Positions 8,977 through 18,653 of a stretch of 64,000 nucleotides of DNA are shown one piece after another (position 1 is the first letter of the stretch; each line of letters opens with the position of its first letter). Source of the stretch: Desulfobacterales bacterium (GTDB lineage: Bacteria > Desulfobacterota > Desulfobacteria > Desulfobacterales > JALSRD01); the NCBI GenBank assembly GCA_026984935.1, contig JALSRD010000006.1, positions 1 through 64,000 of the forward strand, read 5' to 3'. The notes under the pieces are model-generated. The model was not told where the DNA came from, made no database searches, and saw only the letters and a program-made list of their open reading frames with translations. The position numbers and the translations under genes were made by a program.

Positions 8977-9725
8977 GTGCCGCGGCCAAACCGCAGCGCA
9001 CAGTGGTCGTCACCGGCGGTTCGCGCGGTATCGGGCGGGCCGTATGCCTGGCGTTTGCCGACACGCAGACGCACGTTTTTTTCAATTACCATTCGGCCGG
9101 CGGTGCTGCGGATAAAACGCTCAAGATGATTGCCGCGGCCGGCGGGCAGGCCACGGCGCTGCAGGCGGATGTGTCCTCGGAAAGCCAGGTCAGCGCTTTC
9201 TTCAAGCGTGTGCTTGAAAAAAGCGGGCGTGTCGACGTGCTGGTCAACAACGCCGGCGTCACCCGCGATCAACTGCTGGTGCGCATGAAAACAGGCGACT
9301 GGGACACCGTGCTGGATACCAACCTGAAAGGCACCTTCCTCTGTTGCCGGGCGGTGGCCAAAACGATGATGAAGCAGCGCTACGGCCGTATCATCAACCT
9401 GACCTCGGTGGTGGCTTTTAGCGGCAACCCGGGGCAGGCCAACTATGCGGCTTCCAAAGCCGGTATTGCGGGACTCACGCGGGCGGTGGCGAGAGAACTG
9501 GCCTCGCGCGGGATCACCGCCAATGCGGTGGCCCCCGGTTTTGTGGAAACAGATATGACAGCCGGGCTTTCGGAAAACGCCAGGGCTGCCATGGTCGACC
9601 AGATTCCGCTGGGGCGTGTGGGAACACCGGAGGATGTCGCCGCCGCGGTGACATTCCTGGCTTCGGACCAGGCGGCGTATATTACCGGCCAGGTCATACA
9701 TGTCAGCGGTGGTATGTACATGTGA
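8973..9725 (+). CDS. fabG: 3-oxoacyl-[ACP] reductase
   Basis: Short-chain dehydrogenase that reduces 3-oxoacyl-ACP to 3-hydroxyacyl-ACP with NADPH in type II fatty-acid synthesis. 250 residues, family length. The NADP motif [11 protein letters not shown] is at the N-terminus, then NNAGVTRD, and the catalytic Ser-Tyr-Lys set lies in TSVVAFSG and NYAASK (Tyr158, Lys162). The C-terminus has GFVETDMT and ends with [12 protein letters not shown], typical of FabG. It overlaps the preceding acyl-CoA dehydrogenase by 4 nt (ATGA) and is followed 22 nt later by acpP, so translation is coupled and the assignment to fatty-acid synthesis is strong. Confidence 0.94.
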   Translation: MSAAAKPQRTVVVTGGSRGIGRAVCLAFADTQTHVFFNYHSAGGAADKTLKMIAAAGGQATALQADVSSESQVSAFFKRVLEKSGRVDVLVNNAGVTRDQLLVRMKTGDWDTVLDTNLKGTFLCCRAVAKTMMKQRYGRIINLTSVVAFSGNPGQANYAASKAGIAGLTRAVARELASRGITANAVAPGFVETDMTAGLSENARAAMVDQIPLGRVGTPEDVAAAVTFLASDQAAYITGQVIHVSGGMYM

Positions 9726-9747
9726 AACGCGAAAGGAGAACCAACCC

Positions 9748-9978
9748 ATGTCAGTTGTGGACAAAGTCAAAAAGATCATTGCAGAAAAGCTCAGCGTGGA
9801 TATCGAAGAAGTCGTACCCGAGGCCAGTTTCGTGGATGACCTGGGGGCGGATTCGCTGGACCTGGTCGAATTGATTATGAGTATGGAGGAAGAGTTCGAT
9901 ATCGACATTCCGGACGAGGACGCCGAAAAAATGCTGACCGTAAAGGATGCCATCGAATACACGGAAGCGCATCTGTAA
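9748..9978 (+). CDS. acpP: Acyl carrier protein
   Basis: 76 residues, very acidic, carrying growing acyl chains on a 4'-phosphopantetheine attached to Ser36 in the motif GADSLDLVE. The sequence is full length, ending EYTEAHL. The ATG at 9748 is preceded by AAAGGAGAA at good spacing; an upstream in-frame extension is not plausible for this family. It lies between fabG and fabF. Confidence 0.97.
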   Translation: MSVVDKVKKIIAEKLSVDIEEVVPEASFVDDLGADSLDLVELIMSMEEEFDIDIPDEDAEKMLTVKDAIEYTEAHL

Positions 9979-10047
9979 ATAGCGATGGCCGCATGGCCGC
10001 GATGCTGGCATCAGCATCGCGTGCACATGCGAGAAGAGGAGGAGAAG

Positions 10048-11292
10048 GTGAACAGGCGTGTGGTCATAACCGGCATCGGCCTGGTGACCCCACTGGGAAT
10101 CGGTGCCGCCGAGACCTGGGCGGCGCTGTGCGCGGGAAAGTCCGGCATCGGACCCATCACCCGCTTTAACGCGTCGGCTTACGATACCCAGATTGCAGGG
10201 GAAGTCAAGGAATTCCAGGCGGTTGATTTTCTGCCGCGCAAGGAGGCCCGGCGCACTCCGCGCTTTATCGCCTATGCCGTGGCGGCCGCGCGCATGGCCC
10301 TGGAAGATTCCGGCTTGAAAGTGGACGACCAAAACGCCGACCGCATCGGGGTGATGACCGGCTGTGGTATCGGCGGCCTGTCCGTGCTGGAAAGAAACTA
10401 CAAGGTACTGCTGGAACGGGGCCCCAAACGGGTGAGCCCTTTCCTGATCCCGATGATGATCGGCAATATGGCGCCGGGCATGATTTCCATCCAGCTGGGC
10501 GTGCGGGGACCCAACACGTCCATCGCCACGGCCTGTGCGGCCGGCTCGCACGCCATCGGGGATGCCTTCAAACTGGTCCAGAGCGGCCGGGCGGACGCCA
10601 TGATCACAGGTGGTGTGGAATCGGTGATTACACCGACCTGCATTTCCGGGTTCAACGCCATGAAAGCGCTGTCGACGCGCAACGACGCACCGGAAAAGGC
10701 ATCCCGTCCCTTCGATCGCGATCGTGATGGCTTTGTGGTCGGCGAGGGCAGCGGCATCATGGTGCTCGAGCCGCTGGAAGCCGCCCGCGAACGTGGGGCG
10801 CGGATCTATGCTGAAATCGTCGGCTTCGGTATGAGCGGCGACGGCTACCACATGACGGCACCGGCGCCCAATGGCGATGGGGCCGCCCGCTGCATGCAGG
10901 CCGCACTGGACGATGCACAGGTCCCCTACCGCAGCGTCGGCTATATCAACGCCCATGGCACCTCTACCCAGCTCAACGACCTCTACGAAACGCGGGCCGT
11001 GAAAACGGTGTTCAAAGAGCAGGCGGCCAGGATTCCCATGAGCTCGACCAAGTCGATGACCGGGCACCTGTTGGGCGGTGCCGGAGGCATCGAAACGGTT
11101 TTCACGGCGCTGACGCTCAAAGAAGGAATTATTCCGCCTACCATCAACCTGGACAACCCCGGTGAAGAATGCGACCTGGACTACGTGCCGCACGCGGCGC
11201 GCCGCCTGGCGGTAACCTATGCCATGACCAATTCGTTCGGATTCGGCGGGACCAACGCCTCGCTGCTGCTGAAGGCATACGGAACCACATAG
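10048..11292 (+). CDS. fabF: 3-oxoacyl-[ACP] synthase II
   Basis: Condensing enzyme that elongates acyl-ACP with malonyl-ACP. 414 residues from the GTG at 10048, chosen because GAGGAGGAG lies just upstream and VNRRVVITGIGLVTP matches the family start; an ATG 7 codons upstream is unlikely. The catalytic triad falls exactly at the usual positions: Cys163 (TACAAGSHAIG), His303 (NAHGTSTQLND) and His340 (MTGHLLGG). The C-terminus NSFGFGGTNASLLL is canonical. No fabH, fabD or plsX occurs in the window, so chain initiation must be encoded elsewhere or done differently. Confidence 0.96.
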   Translation: MNRRVVITGIGLVTPLGIGAAETWAALCAGKSGIGPITRFNASAYDTQIAGEVKEFQAVDFLPRKEARRTPRFIAYAVAAARMALEDSGLKVDDQNADRIGVMTGCGIGGLSVLERNYKVLLERGPKRVSPFLIPMMIGNMAPGMISIQLGVRGPNTSIATACAAGSHAIGDAFKLVQSGRADAMITGGVESVITPTCISGFNAMKALSTRNDAPEKASRPFDRDRDGFVVGEGSGIMVLEPLEAARERGARIYAEIVGFGMSGDGYHMTAPAPNGDGAARCMQAALDDAQVPYRSVGYINAHGTSTQLNDLYETRAVKTVFKEQAARIPMSSTKSMTGHLLGGAGGIETVFTALTLKEGIIPPTINLDNPGEECDLDYVPHAARRLAVTYAMTNSFGFGGTNASLLLKAYGTT

Positions 11293-11368
11293 CCCCGATA
11301 GCTGTGCCTGTCCGTGCGGAAGGCCCGTTGCCGCCGCTTGAACACTTTGCCGTACCGGAAAAACGCTT

Positions 11369-11833
11369 ATGACTATCGATCGATCACCCATGATTATCGG
11401 AAGCGATCATGCCGCCTTCGGGCTCAAGGAAACCATCCGGGCCTATGTCGCCGCCAAGGGGATCACCATCGAAGATGCCGGCACCTTCAGCCGGGATTCC
11501 AGTGATTATCCCGATTTTGCCATTAAAGTCGCCCTCCGGGTCTCCCGGGGGGAGTACACCCGCGGTATCCTGATGTGCGGCACGGGCATCGGCATGTCCA
11601 TGGTGGCCAACAAGTTCCCGCACGTGCGGGCGGCGCTGTGCAACGACCTGTTTGCGGCCAAGATGAGCCGTCGGCACAACGATGCCAACATCCTGGTCAT
11701 GGGCGGGCGGGTTGTCGGTGAGGCCCTGGCCTGTGAGATCGTGGATACCTGGCTGGCAGAACCCTTTGAGGGCGGCCGGCATCAGCAGCGCATCGACAAG
11801 TTCGACGGCCTGTCAACCATTGAACTCCCTTGA
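11369..11833 (+). CDS. rpiB: Ribose-5-phosphate isomerase B
   Basis: Interconverts ribose 5-phosphate and ribulose 5-phosphate in the pentose phosphate pathway, supplying precursors for nucleotides and riboflavin. 154 residues, RpiB/LacA fold. Motifs are [11 protein letters not shown] near the N-terminus and the catalytic-cysteine and anion-hole segment [14 protein letters not shown], followed by [17 protein letters not shown]. Its position between fabF and the dCMP deaminase-nrdR-rib block is a common arrangement in related bacteria. Confidence 0.94.
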   Translation: MTIDRSPMIIGSDHAAFGLKETIRAYVAAKGITIEDAGTFSRDSSDYPDFAIKVALRVSRGEYTRGILMCGTGIGMSMVANKFPHVRAALCNDLFAAKMSRRHNDANILVMGGRVVGEALACEIVDTWLAEPFEGGRHQQRIDKFDGLSTIELP

Positions 11834-11910
11834 TCGCTGACGGCGGGGGCCGTCCGCGCGGCACATGTGCGCTGACCGTTCTTGCCGCGGAAAGGGGAAA
11901 TGGCCACATA

Positions 11911-12387
11911 ATGGTGAAAGAGACACGCCCCTCGTGGGAAACCTATTTCATGGAAATTGCCCTGCTGGTGGCGCGTCGCTCCACTTGCACGCGGCGTGCC
12001 GTGGGCGCGGTGATCGTCAAGGACAAGCGCGTGCTGGCCACCGGATACAACGGTGCGCCCTCCGGTGTACGGCACTGCGTTGAAACCGGCTGTCTGCGCG
12101 AGCAGCTCAAGGTGCCCTCGGGAGAGCGCCATGAGCTCTGCCGTGGGATTCATGCCGAACAAAACGCCATTATCCAGGCCGCATTCCACGGCGTCTCCAT
12201 CCGGGATGCGGTGCTGTTCTGCACCAATCTGCCCTGCTCGATCTGCTCCAAAATGATCATCAACGCCGGTATCCGGCGTATCATTTACCGTTCCGGGTAC
12301 GCGGACAGCATGTCCGAGGATATGCTGCAGGAGGCCGGTGTCGAGCTTATTCAGATACGCGGCGACGACGGGGGGGAAAAGCGATGA
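11911..12387 (+). CDS. dCMP deaminase (ComEB-like)
   Basis: Zinc-dependent cytidine/deoxycytidylate deaminase converting dCMP to dUMP for dTTP synthesis. 158 residues from the ATG at 11911; a frame extending upstream lacks family similarity. The zinc site is intact: HAEQNAI (His and catalytic Glu) and PCSIC. The GYNGAPSG motif typical of dCMP deaminases is present. The stop codon overlaps the nrdR start (ATGA at 12384), linking it with the ribonucleotide reductase regulator. Confidence 0.92.
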   Translation: MVKETRPSWETYFMEIALLVARRSTCTRRAVGAVIVKDKRVLATGYNGAPSGVRHCVETGCLREQLKVPSGERHELCRGIHAEQNAIIQAAFHGVSIRDAVLFCTNLPCSICSKMIINAGIRRIIYRSGYADSMSEDMLQEAGVELIQIRGDDGGEKR

Positions 12388-12839
12388 AATGTCCGTTTTG
12401 CGGGGAGATCAACAACAAGGTCATCGATTCCAGGCTGAGCAAGGACGGCGATGTCATTCGCCGGCGCCGGGAATGCATCCTGTGCAGCCGACGGTTTACG
12501 ACTTACGAGCACATTGAAGAAATCCCCATTATGATCATTAAAAAGGACGGACGGCGGGAGGTTTTCAGCCGCGAAAAGGTACGTTCCGGCATTCAGCGGG
12601 CCTGTGAAAAACGGGACATCAGCATGAACGTCATCGATGCCATTGTGGACGAACTGGAGCGCGACCTGCGGGAGACCGGGAAAAAAGAAATTCCCTCGCG
12701 TGATATCGGTGAACGCATCATTAACCGGCTGCACGAGCTGGACGATGTGGCCTACGTGCGTTTTGCCTCGGTTTACCGGGAATTTAAAGATGTCAATGAC
12801 TTCGTGTCCGAACTCAAATCGCTGCTGAGCCAGCAGTAG
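12384..12839 (+). CDS. nrdR: Transcriptional repressor NrdR
   Basis: Nucleotide-sensing repressor of ribonucleotide reductase genes. 151 residues, standard length. The N-terminal zinc ribbon MKCPFCG...CILCSRRF is followed by an ATP-cone domain (residues about 48-138) that binds ATP/dATP. It overlaps the dCMP deaminase gene by 4 nt, so dCMP metabolism and dNTP-responsive control are translationally coupled. A strong hairpin with a T-run follows its stop, separating it from ribD. Confidence 0.96.
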   Translation: MKCPFCGEINNKVIDSRLSKDGDVIRRRRECILCSRRFTTYEHIEEIPIMIIKKDGRREVFSREKVRSGIQRACEKRDISMNVIDAIVDELERDLRETGKKEIPSRDIGERIINRLHELDDVAYVRFASVYREFKDVNDFVSELKSLLSQQ

Positions 12840-12862
12840 TGCGAGTTTTTCCCGTCGGCTTC

Positions 12863-12916
12863 GGCACAGGCGCCCAACCCCTTGAAGGGGTCTGCCTCGT
12901 GCCCGGAGCCTTTTTT
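12863..12916 (+). terminator. Terminator-like hairpin after nrdR
   Basis: Nested stems GGCAC/GTGCC, AGGC/GCCT and ACCCC/GGGGT between 12863 and 12903 form a long interrupted hairpin, followed by GGAGCC and a run of six T. It lies between nrdR and ribD and would terminate or attenuate read-through into the riboflavin genes. The conserved FMN-riboswitch core was looked for here and not found. Confidence 0.6.
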
Positions 12917-12974
12917 AATGGTTTGGCCGGCAATCAGTCGATCTGGTGACGCAAGTTTTTTGGAACTAGGAAGC

Positions 12975-14078
12975 ATGGACGATCGTTATTTCATGCGGCG
13001 GGCGCTTTCACTGGCCGCCCGCGGACAGGGTTACGTGGCCCCCAACCCCATGGTCGGGGCCCTGGTGGTCCAGTCCGGGAAGGTGGTCGGGCGGGGGTAC
13101 CATCGCGCTGTCGGCCAGCCCCACGCCGAGGTCGAGGCCCTTGAAGATGCCGGCCCGGCCAGCCGCGGGGCGACGCTGTACGTCACCCTGGAACCGTGCA
13201 ACCACACGGGCCGCACGCCGCCCTGCACGCAAAAAATCCTGCAGGCCGGTATCCGCCGTGTGGTCATGGCCATGCGAGACCCCAACCCGCACGTAGACGG
13301 CGGCGGCACGGATTTTCTGCGCCGGCAGGGCCTCCAGGTGACCTGCGGCGTCTGTGAGGCCCAGGCCCGCCGGTTGAACGAAGTTTTTGTCAAGTATGTC
13401 ACCACCGGACGGCCCTTTGTCATGCTCAAGTGCGCGGCCACGCTGGACGGGCAGATCGCCACGCGCAGCGGTGATGCCCGCTGGATCAGCGGGGAGGCGT
13501 CACGCCGCTACGTGCATGAACTGCGGCATATGGCCGATGCGATTCTGGTGGGTATCGGCACGGTGCTGGCGGACGATCCGAGCCTGACCACCCGTCTCGA
13601 AGGCGGTGTGCACGGCCGCCCCGGGCGGGACCCCCGGCGCATCATTCTGGACACGCACCTTTCCATCCCGGAAACCGCCAGGGTCTTGCGGCAGGCATCG
13701 GATTCTGATACGCTGATAGTTGTGGGACCCGGGGTTAGCGCGGAAAAGCGCGCACGCCTGACGGCCACCGGCGCCGGAATTATCGAAAGCCCGCTGAAGG
13801 ATGGATGGGTGGATCTGCAGGCGCTGATGGAACAGCTCGCCCAGAGGAGCATTACCAGCCTGCTTATCGAGGGCGGCGGCCGCGTCTGCGCCTCGGCCTT
13901 AAAGGCCGGGGTCGTCGATAAAATCTTTTTTTTCTTTGCGCCCAAACTGCTGGGCGGCAGCGATGGGGTGCCCATCTGTCATGGTCCGGGGGTCGCGCTT
14001 ATGCGGGACGCCTTGCCGGTTAAGGATATGACGGTAAAACGTTTCGGCGATGATGTCCTGATCGAGGGCTACCTTTGA
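12975..14078 (+). CDS. ribD: Bifunctional riboflavin deaminase/reductase
   Basis: Second and third steps of riboflavin synthesis: deamination of the diaminopyrimidine and NADPH reduction of the ribosyl group. 367 residues from the ATG at 12975 (AGGAAG upstream; MDDRYFMRRALSLAARG is canonical). Deaminase domain about 1-145 has PHAEVEAL and the zinc motif PCNHTGRTPPC. Reductase domain about 147-367 starts FVMLKCAATLDGQIAT and contains GDARWISG and a GGGRV loop. It heads the ribD-ribE-ribBA-ribH-nusB run. Confidence 0.96.
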   Translation: MDDRYFMRRALSLAARGQGYVAPNPMVGALVVQSGKVVGRGYHRAVGQPHAEVEALEDAGPASRGATLYVTLEPCNHTGRTPPCTQKILQAGIRRVVMAMRDPNPHVDGGGTDFLRRQGLQVTCGVCEAQARRLNEVFVKYVTTGRPFVMLKCAATLDGQIATRSGDARWISGEASRRYVHELRHMADAILVGIGTVLADDPSLTTRLEGGVHGRPGRDPRRIILDTHLSIPETARVLRQASDSDTLIVVGPGVSAEKRARLTATGAGIIESPLKDGWVDLQALMEQLAQRSITSLLIEGGGRVCASALKAGVVDKIFFFFAPKLLGGSDGVPICHGPGVALMRDALPVKDMTVKRFGDDVLIEGYL

Positions 14079-14123
14079 TTCGAATCCGCGCCTGGTCCGG
14101 CGTGCGGCAAACGGTTGAAGTCC

Positions 14124-14783
14124 ATGTTTACGGGAATCATAGAAGGCTTCGGAACGCTGATGCGCCTGCGGCCCGCGGACGGGGGCCTGCGCATGGTCGT
14201 GCGTGCGGATTTTGACCTGGACGGCAGCCGCATCGGAGACAGCATCTGCGTAAACGGCGCCTGCCTGACGGCCGTGGAAATCGCGGGCCGGACCTTTACG
14301 GTGGATGTCTCTCCCGAAACACTGTCGAAGTCGACGTTCAGGCGGGTGGTCGCCGGTGAGATCGTCAACCTGGAACGGGCCTTGCGCATGGGCGGCCGCA
14401 TCGACGGCCACCTGGTATCAGGACACCTGGACGGTACCGGCACCGTGGCCGGCATACAGGCCGCCGGCAACGCGCGCATTTTTCAATTTCGTGCGCCGGA
14501 GGCCATTACGCGCTATATGATTCAAAAGGGTTCCGTGGCGGTTGACGGCATCAGCCTGACCGTCAACGCCGTAAACCGCCTGGATTTTGCCGTCAGTGTC
14601 ATTCCGCACACGGCGCAGGCGACGACGCTGGGACATAAGAAGGCCGGCGACAGCGTCAACCTGGAAGTCGACATGATCGGCAAATACGTCGAACGCTTCA
14701 TGGCGCAATGCGGCCGGGCCACGGCTCAAACGCCGCCGGCCGGCGCCGTCAACCGGGAGTTTCTGGCGCGCCACGGCTTTTGA
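14124..14783 (+). CDS. ribE: Riboflavin synthase alpha subunit
   Basis: Dismutates two 6,7-dimethyl-8-ribityllumazine molecules to riboflavin. 219 residues; the start MFTGIIEGFG is the invariant family N-terminus, which fixes the ATG at 14124. Two internal lumazine-binding repeats are seen: residues 1-97 and 98-195, with matching CVNGACLTAVE and SVAVDGISLTVN motifs. It lies 45 nt after ribD. Confidence 0.96.
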   Translation: MFTGIIEGFGTLMRLRPADGGLRMVVRADFDLDGSRIGDSICVNGACLTAVEIAGRTFTVDVSPETLSKSTFRRVVAGEIVNLERALRMGGRIDGHLVSGHLDGTGTVAGIQAAGNARIFQFRAPEAITRYMIQKGSVAVDGISLTVNAVNRLDFAVSVIPHTAQATTLGHKKAGDSVNLEVDMIGKYVERFMAQCGRATAQTPPAGAVNREFLARHGF

Positions 14784-14871
14784 AGCGGGCAGCACCGCAA
14801 AGCGTGTACGTTTTTAACCGGCGGCTCGAAGCGGCCGTCGTTTTGGGGCAACAGGAGAGTTTTGCAAAATC

Positions 14872-16086
14872 ATGCCAATTATATCCATTGAAGAAGCCAT
14901 CCGGCAGATCAAGTCCGGCCGCATGGTCATTCTGGTCGATGATGAAGACCGCGAAAACGAAGGCGATCTGACCATTGCCGCCCAGTTCGTCACGCCGGAG
15001 GTGATCAATTTCATGGCCAAGTACGGCCGGGGGCTGATCTGCCTGGCCCTGACCGCTGAAAAGGTGGATTCCCTGGCCCTGCCGCCCATGGTGGAGCACA
15101 ACACCTGCCGCTTTTCCACGGGTTTCACGGTGTCCATCGAGGCCCGCAGCGGTGTCACCACCGGTATCTCCGCCGCCGACCGCGCCACCACCATTCAGAC
15201 CGCCATCGCCGATGATGCCAAGCCCGAAGACCTGGTGCGGCCGGGCCACGTGTTCCCGCTGCGGGCGGTCAACGGCGGCGTGACCGTGCGGACCGGCCAG
15301 ACCGAGGGATCGGTGGACCTGGCGCGCCTGGCCGGGCTCAAGCCGGCCGCCGTGATCTGCGAGATCATGGACGAGGACGGCACCATGGCGCGCATGCCCT
15401 CGCTGGAAAAGTTCAGTGAAAAACACGACATCGGCATCTGCACCATCGCCGATCTGATTGCCTACCGCATGCGCACCGAATCGTTTGTGCACCGGATCGT
15501 GGAAACCGTGATTCCCACGGCGCACGCCGGGGAATTCAAAATCATCCTCTACGAAAACGACATGGACAGTTATCAGCACATCGCACTGGTGAAGGGTGCA
15601 ATCGACCCGGATCAGCCGATTCTGGTGCGTGTGCACTCCGAGTGTCTCACCGGTGACATTTTCGGCTCCATGCGCTGCGACTGCGGTGACCAGCTGCATA
15701 CCGCCATGAAGATGATGGATGCAGAAGGAGCCGGTGTGCTGCTCTACATTCGCCAGGAGGGCCGCGGCATCGGTCTGGCCAACAAGCTCAAGGCCTACTG
15801 CCTGCAGGATCAGGGCCTGGACACCGTGGAGGCCAATGTTAAACTGGGCTTCAAGCCGGACATGCGCAACTACGGCATCGGTGCTCAGGTGCTGGTGGAC
15901 CTGGGAGTCAAGAAGATGCGCCTGATCACCAACAACCCCAAGAAAATGGTGGGCCTGCAGGGTTATGGTCTCAGCATCGTGGAACAGGTGCCCATTCAGA
16001 TCGAACCCAATGAGTTCAACCGCTGTTACCTGGAGTGCAAGCAACTCAAGATGGGGCACCTGCTGAATCTGGACGCCAAGCCCTGA
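14872..16086 (+). CDS. ribBA: 3,4-dihydroxy-2-butanone 4-phosphate synthase / GTP cyclohydrolase II
   Basis: Bifunctional enzyme supplying both building blocks of riboflavin. 404 residues. The N-terminal DHBP synthase domain (about 1-205) has the metal and substrate motif [11 protein letters not shown] and [17 protein letters not shown]. The C-terminal GTP cyclohydrolase II domain (about 206-404) has the zinc cysteines in [20 protein letters not shown] and the [14 protein letters not shown] loop. All key residues visible are intact, so both activities are expected. Confidence 0.96.
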   Translation: MPIISIEEAIRQIKSGRMVILVDDEDRENEGDLTIAAQFVTPEVINFMAKYGRGLICLALTAEKVDSLALPPMVEHNTCRFSTGFTVSIEARSGVTTGISAADRATTIQTAIADDAKPEDLVRPGHVFPLRAVNGGVTVRTGQTEGSVDLARLAGLKPAAVICEIMDEDGTMARMPSLEKFSEKHDIGICTIADLIAYRMRTESFVHRIVETVIPTAHAGEFKIILYENDMDSYQHIALVKGAIDPDQPILVRVHSECLTGDIFGSMRCDCGDQLHTAMKMMDAEGAGVLLYIRQEGRGIGLANKLKAYCLQDQGLDTVEANVKLGFKPDMRNYGIGAQVLVDLGVKKMRLITNNPKKMVGLQGYGLSIVEQVPIQIEPNEFNRCYLECKQLKMGHLLNLDAKP

Positions 16087-16133
16087 GACGGCGCTGGGGA
16101 GCGGAAATCGCCAAAATGGAAGGAAAGTCGAAG

Positions 16134-16607
16134 ATGCCCAAAATAATTGAAGGCAAACTGCTGGCCAAAAACAAGCGCTTTGCGGTTATCGCCAGCCGTT
16201 TCAACGATTTTATTACCGAGAAACTGGTCGATGGAGCGTTGGATGCGCTGCTGCGCTCCGGTGCCGCTGAGAAGGACATCGACATTATCAAGGTGCCGGG
16301 AGCTTTTGAGATTCCGCTGGTGGCCAAGAAAGTGGCGCAAACGCACGCCCATCACGCCGTGATCTGCCTGGGGGCCGTCATCCGCGGTGCGACGCCGCAT
16401 TTCGACTACGTCAGCGCCGAAGTTTCCAAGGGCATCGCCGCTGTGGGCCTGGAAGCGGAAGTGCCGGTAATTTTCGGAATTTTAACCACCGACAGCATCG
16501 AACAGGCCATCGAACGCGCTGGTACCAAGTCCGGCAACAAAGGGTGGAGCGCCGCCATCAGCGCCGTGGAGATGGCCAACCTGCTCGAGGTGCTGGAACC
16601 ATCCTGA
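16134..16607 (+). CDS. ribH: 6,7-dimethyl-8-ribityllumazine synthase
   Basis: Condenses the pyrimidine and butanone phosphate products to lumazine; assembles into icosahedral or pentameric shells. 157 residues, family length, from MPKIIEGKL at 16134, with GGAAGGAAAG upstream. Motifs [27 protein letters not shown] and [14 protein letters not shown] are conserved, including the catalytic His in the segment AQTHAHH region. Its stop is 2 nt before nusB. Confidence 0.95.
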   Translation: MPKIIEGKLLAKNKRFAVIASRFNDFITEKLVDGALDALLRSGAAEKDIDIIKVPGAFEIPLVAKKVAQTHAHHAVICLGAVIRGATPHFDYVSAEVSKGIAAVGLEAEVPVIFGILTTDSIEQAIERAGTKSGNKGWSAAISAVEMANLLEVLEPS

Positions 16608-16609
16608 TC

Positions 16610-17230
16610 ATGGGCAGTCGACGCCAAGCACGGGAGCTGGCCATGCAGGCCTTATTCTATATGGATGCGGACGGCGGCGACTGGCGGGAGGAACTCGCCC
16701 GCTTTCGTGACTGTTTCTGCCCGCACAAAAAAGCGCTGCCCTTTTTTATGCAGCTCGTCGAGGGAGTCGTTGCCGCCCGCACCCGGATCGATCACCTCAT
16801 CGAAGGCTGCTCCAGCAACTGGAAGATCGGGCGCATGTCGGGGGTCGACCGCAATATCATGCGTGTTGCGGTCTACGAACTGCTCTATTGCGGAGATATT
16901 CCATCCAAGGTTTCCATCAACGAGGCCATCGATATCGGCAAGAAATACGGCACCGAAGATTCAGGCGCTTTTATAAACGGCATCCTGGACAGTATCCGGG
17001 CGGCCATGGACAGCGGTCAAATCGACCCTGCGGCCGAGCCGGCCACGCATGAGGACGAGGTCCGGGAAGCCGCCGGGCCAAAGACGCCCCCTGCCGGCGT
17101 AAAAGCCCCGCCAGACGAACCCCGGGCCGCAAGCAGGCCGGACGAAGTGGAAAAACCCGCCGTGCAGCGGTCGGTGGCTCTGTCGCCGAGGATCAGGAAG
17201 CGGCCTGCAAACCGCAATAAGGCGTCCTAA
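16610..17230 (+). CDS. nusB: Transcription antitermination factor NusB with C-terminal extension
   Basis: Binds boxA RNA with NusE/S10 to support rRNA antitermination. Residues 1-140 are the all-helical NusB fold, starting MGSRRQARELAMQALFYMD and containing VDRNIMRVAVYELLY and KVSINEAIDIGKKYG. The remaining 65 residues are a Pro/Ala/Glu/Arg-rich, probably disordered tail ending in basic residues (RIRKRPANRNKAS), absent from standard NusB of about 140 residues. The ATG at 16610 lies 2 nt after the ribH stop, the usual ribH-nusB pairing. Confidence 0.94.
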   Translation: MGSRRQARELAMQALFYMDADGGDWREELARFRDCFCPHKKALPFFMQLVEGVVAARTRIDHLIEGCSSNWKIGRMSGVDRNIMRVAVYELLYCGDIPSKVSINEAIDIGKKYGTEDSGAFINGILDSIRAAMDSGQIDPAAEPATHEDEVREAAGPKTPPAGVKAPPDEPRAASRPDEVEKPAVQRSVALSPRIRKRPANRNKAS

Positions 17231-17260
17231 TTGATTAATCAAAGCAAGGAGAAAAGCATC

Positions 17261-18637
17261 ATGGAAGTCCGTAAAGTTCTGTTGAGCGAAGACGAAATGC
17301 CGCGCCAGTGGTACAATATCCTGGCGGACATCAAGATGAATCCGCCCCTAGGGCCCGATGGGCAGCCGGTTAAACCGGAGATGCTGGCGCCGGTCTTTCC
17401 CATGAACCTCATCGAACAGGAGGTTTCCACCGAACGCTGGATCGACATACCGGAAGGGATTTTGCAGATCCTGAAAATATGGCGCCCCTCTCCCCTGGTA
17501 CGCGCGCTTTTTCTGGAAAAGGCTCTGGATACACCGGCCAGGATTTATTATAAAAACGAAGGCGTCAGCCCCCCCGGAAGCCACAAACCCAACACCGCCG
17601 TTGCCCAGGCCTATTACAACAAAGAGTTCGGCATCAAAAAAATCACCACCGAAACCGGTGCCGGACAGTGGGGCAGCGCCCTGTCTTTTGCCTGCTGCCA
17701 GTTCGGGATCGAATGCAAGGTCTTCATGGTGCGCGTCAGCTTCGACCAGAAACCCTACCGCAAATCCATGATGGAAGCCTGGGGTGGACACTGTGTGGCC
17801 AGCCCTTCCACGGAAACCGAGGCCGGGCGCCAGGCGCTGGCCAAAGATCCCGAGACACCCGGCAGCCTCGGCATCGCTATCAGTGAAGCCATCGAGGCGG
17901 CTGTTTCCGACAAAAGCGGCACCACGCGCTACTCTTTGGGCAGCGTGCTGAACCACGTGCTGCTGCACCAGACCATTATCGGGCTGGAAGCCAAGAAACA
18001 GTTGGAAAAGATCGGTGAATACCCGGATGTGGTCATCGGTTGTGCCGGCGGCGGCAGCAACTTCGCCGGGCTGGCCTTCCCCTTTGTGCTCGACAAGATC
18101 AACGGCCGCGACCTTGAGATTTACCCCGTCGAGCCGGCGGCCTGCCCGACCATGACCCGGGCGCCTTTCGTCTACGATCATGGCGATACGGCCCGCTATA
18201 CGCCGCTGTTGCCCATGCACAGCCTGGGGCATGCCTTTGTGCCGCCGCCTTTTCACGCCGGGGGATTGCGCTATCATGGCATGGCACCAACTGTTAGTCA
18301 GCTGGTCACCGAGGGGATCATCTCACCCAAGGCCGTGCGCCAGCTGGAGGCCTACAAGGCCGGTGTGCAATTCGCCCGTACCGAAGGGGTGATCCCGGCG
18401 CCCGAAACCACCCACGCGCTGGCCTATGTGGCCCAAGAGGCCCGCAAGGCCAAAGAAGAAGGCAGGGAAAAGGTTATCCTGGTCAATTTCAGCGGGCACG
18501 GGCTGCTGGATTTTGCCGGCTACGACAAATATTTCAGCGGCAAGCTGGACAACTATGCACTGTCCGATGAGCAGCTGGCTGAGGCGGAGAGCGCTTTTGC
18601 CGATTTTCCCAAACCCCAGCACTTGAAAAGCCGCTGA
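17261..18637 (+). CDS. trpB: TrpB2-type tryptophan synthase beta chain
   Basis: PLP enzyme joining indole and serine to tryptophan. 458 residues, longer than TrpB1 (about 400) and typical of the TrpB2 branch found in archaea and some anaerobic bacteria. N-terminus [22 protein letters not shown] lysine Lys109 in [15 protein letters not shown], phosphate loop GCAGGGSN. No trpA or other trp gene lies nearby, in line with TrpB2 acting without a tight alpha partner, possibly as an indole-salvage enzyme. The ATG at 17261 is preceded by GCAAGGAG. Confidence 0.93.
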   Translation: MEVRKVLLSEDEMPRQWYNILADIKMNPPLGPDGQPVKPEMLAPVFPMNLIEQEVSTERWIDIPEGILQILKIWRPSPLVRALFLEKALDTPARIYYKNEGVSPPGSHKPNTAVAQAYYNKEFGIKKITTETGAGQWGSALSFACCQFGIECKVFMVRVSFDQKPYRKSMMEAWGGHCVASPSTETEAGRQALAKDPETPGSLGIAISEAIEAAVSDKSGTTRYSLGSVLNHVLLHQTIIGLEAKKQLEKIGEYPDVVIGCAGGGSNFAGLAFPFVLDKINGRDLEIYPVEPAACPTMTRAPFVYDHGDTARYTPLLPMHSLGHAFVPPPFHAGGLRYHGMAPTVSQLVTEGIISPKAVRQLEAYKAGVQFARTEGVIPAPETTHALAYVAQEARKAKEEGREKVILVNFSGHGLLDFAGYDKYFSGKLDNYALSDEQLAEAESAFADFPKPQHLKSR

Positions 18638-18653
18638 AAAGGCGACCGCTGAT

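Noticed and set aside
9751-11391. A 546-codon open frame antisense to acpP and fabF
   Set aside because: Shadow of acpP and fabF, whose active-site residues are all in place; His/Gln/Gly-rich composition is typical of antisense GC-rich frames.
12840-12974. FMN riboswitch upstream of ribD
   Set aside because: The conserved RFN core segments are absent; the sequence fits a terminator hairpin.
14749-16059. A 436-codon open frame antisense to ribBA
   Set aside because: Shadow of a gene with complete catalytic motifs; no start signal.
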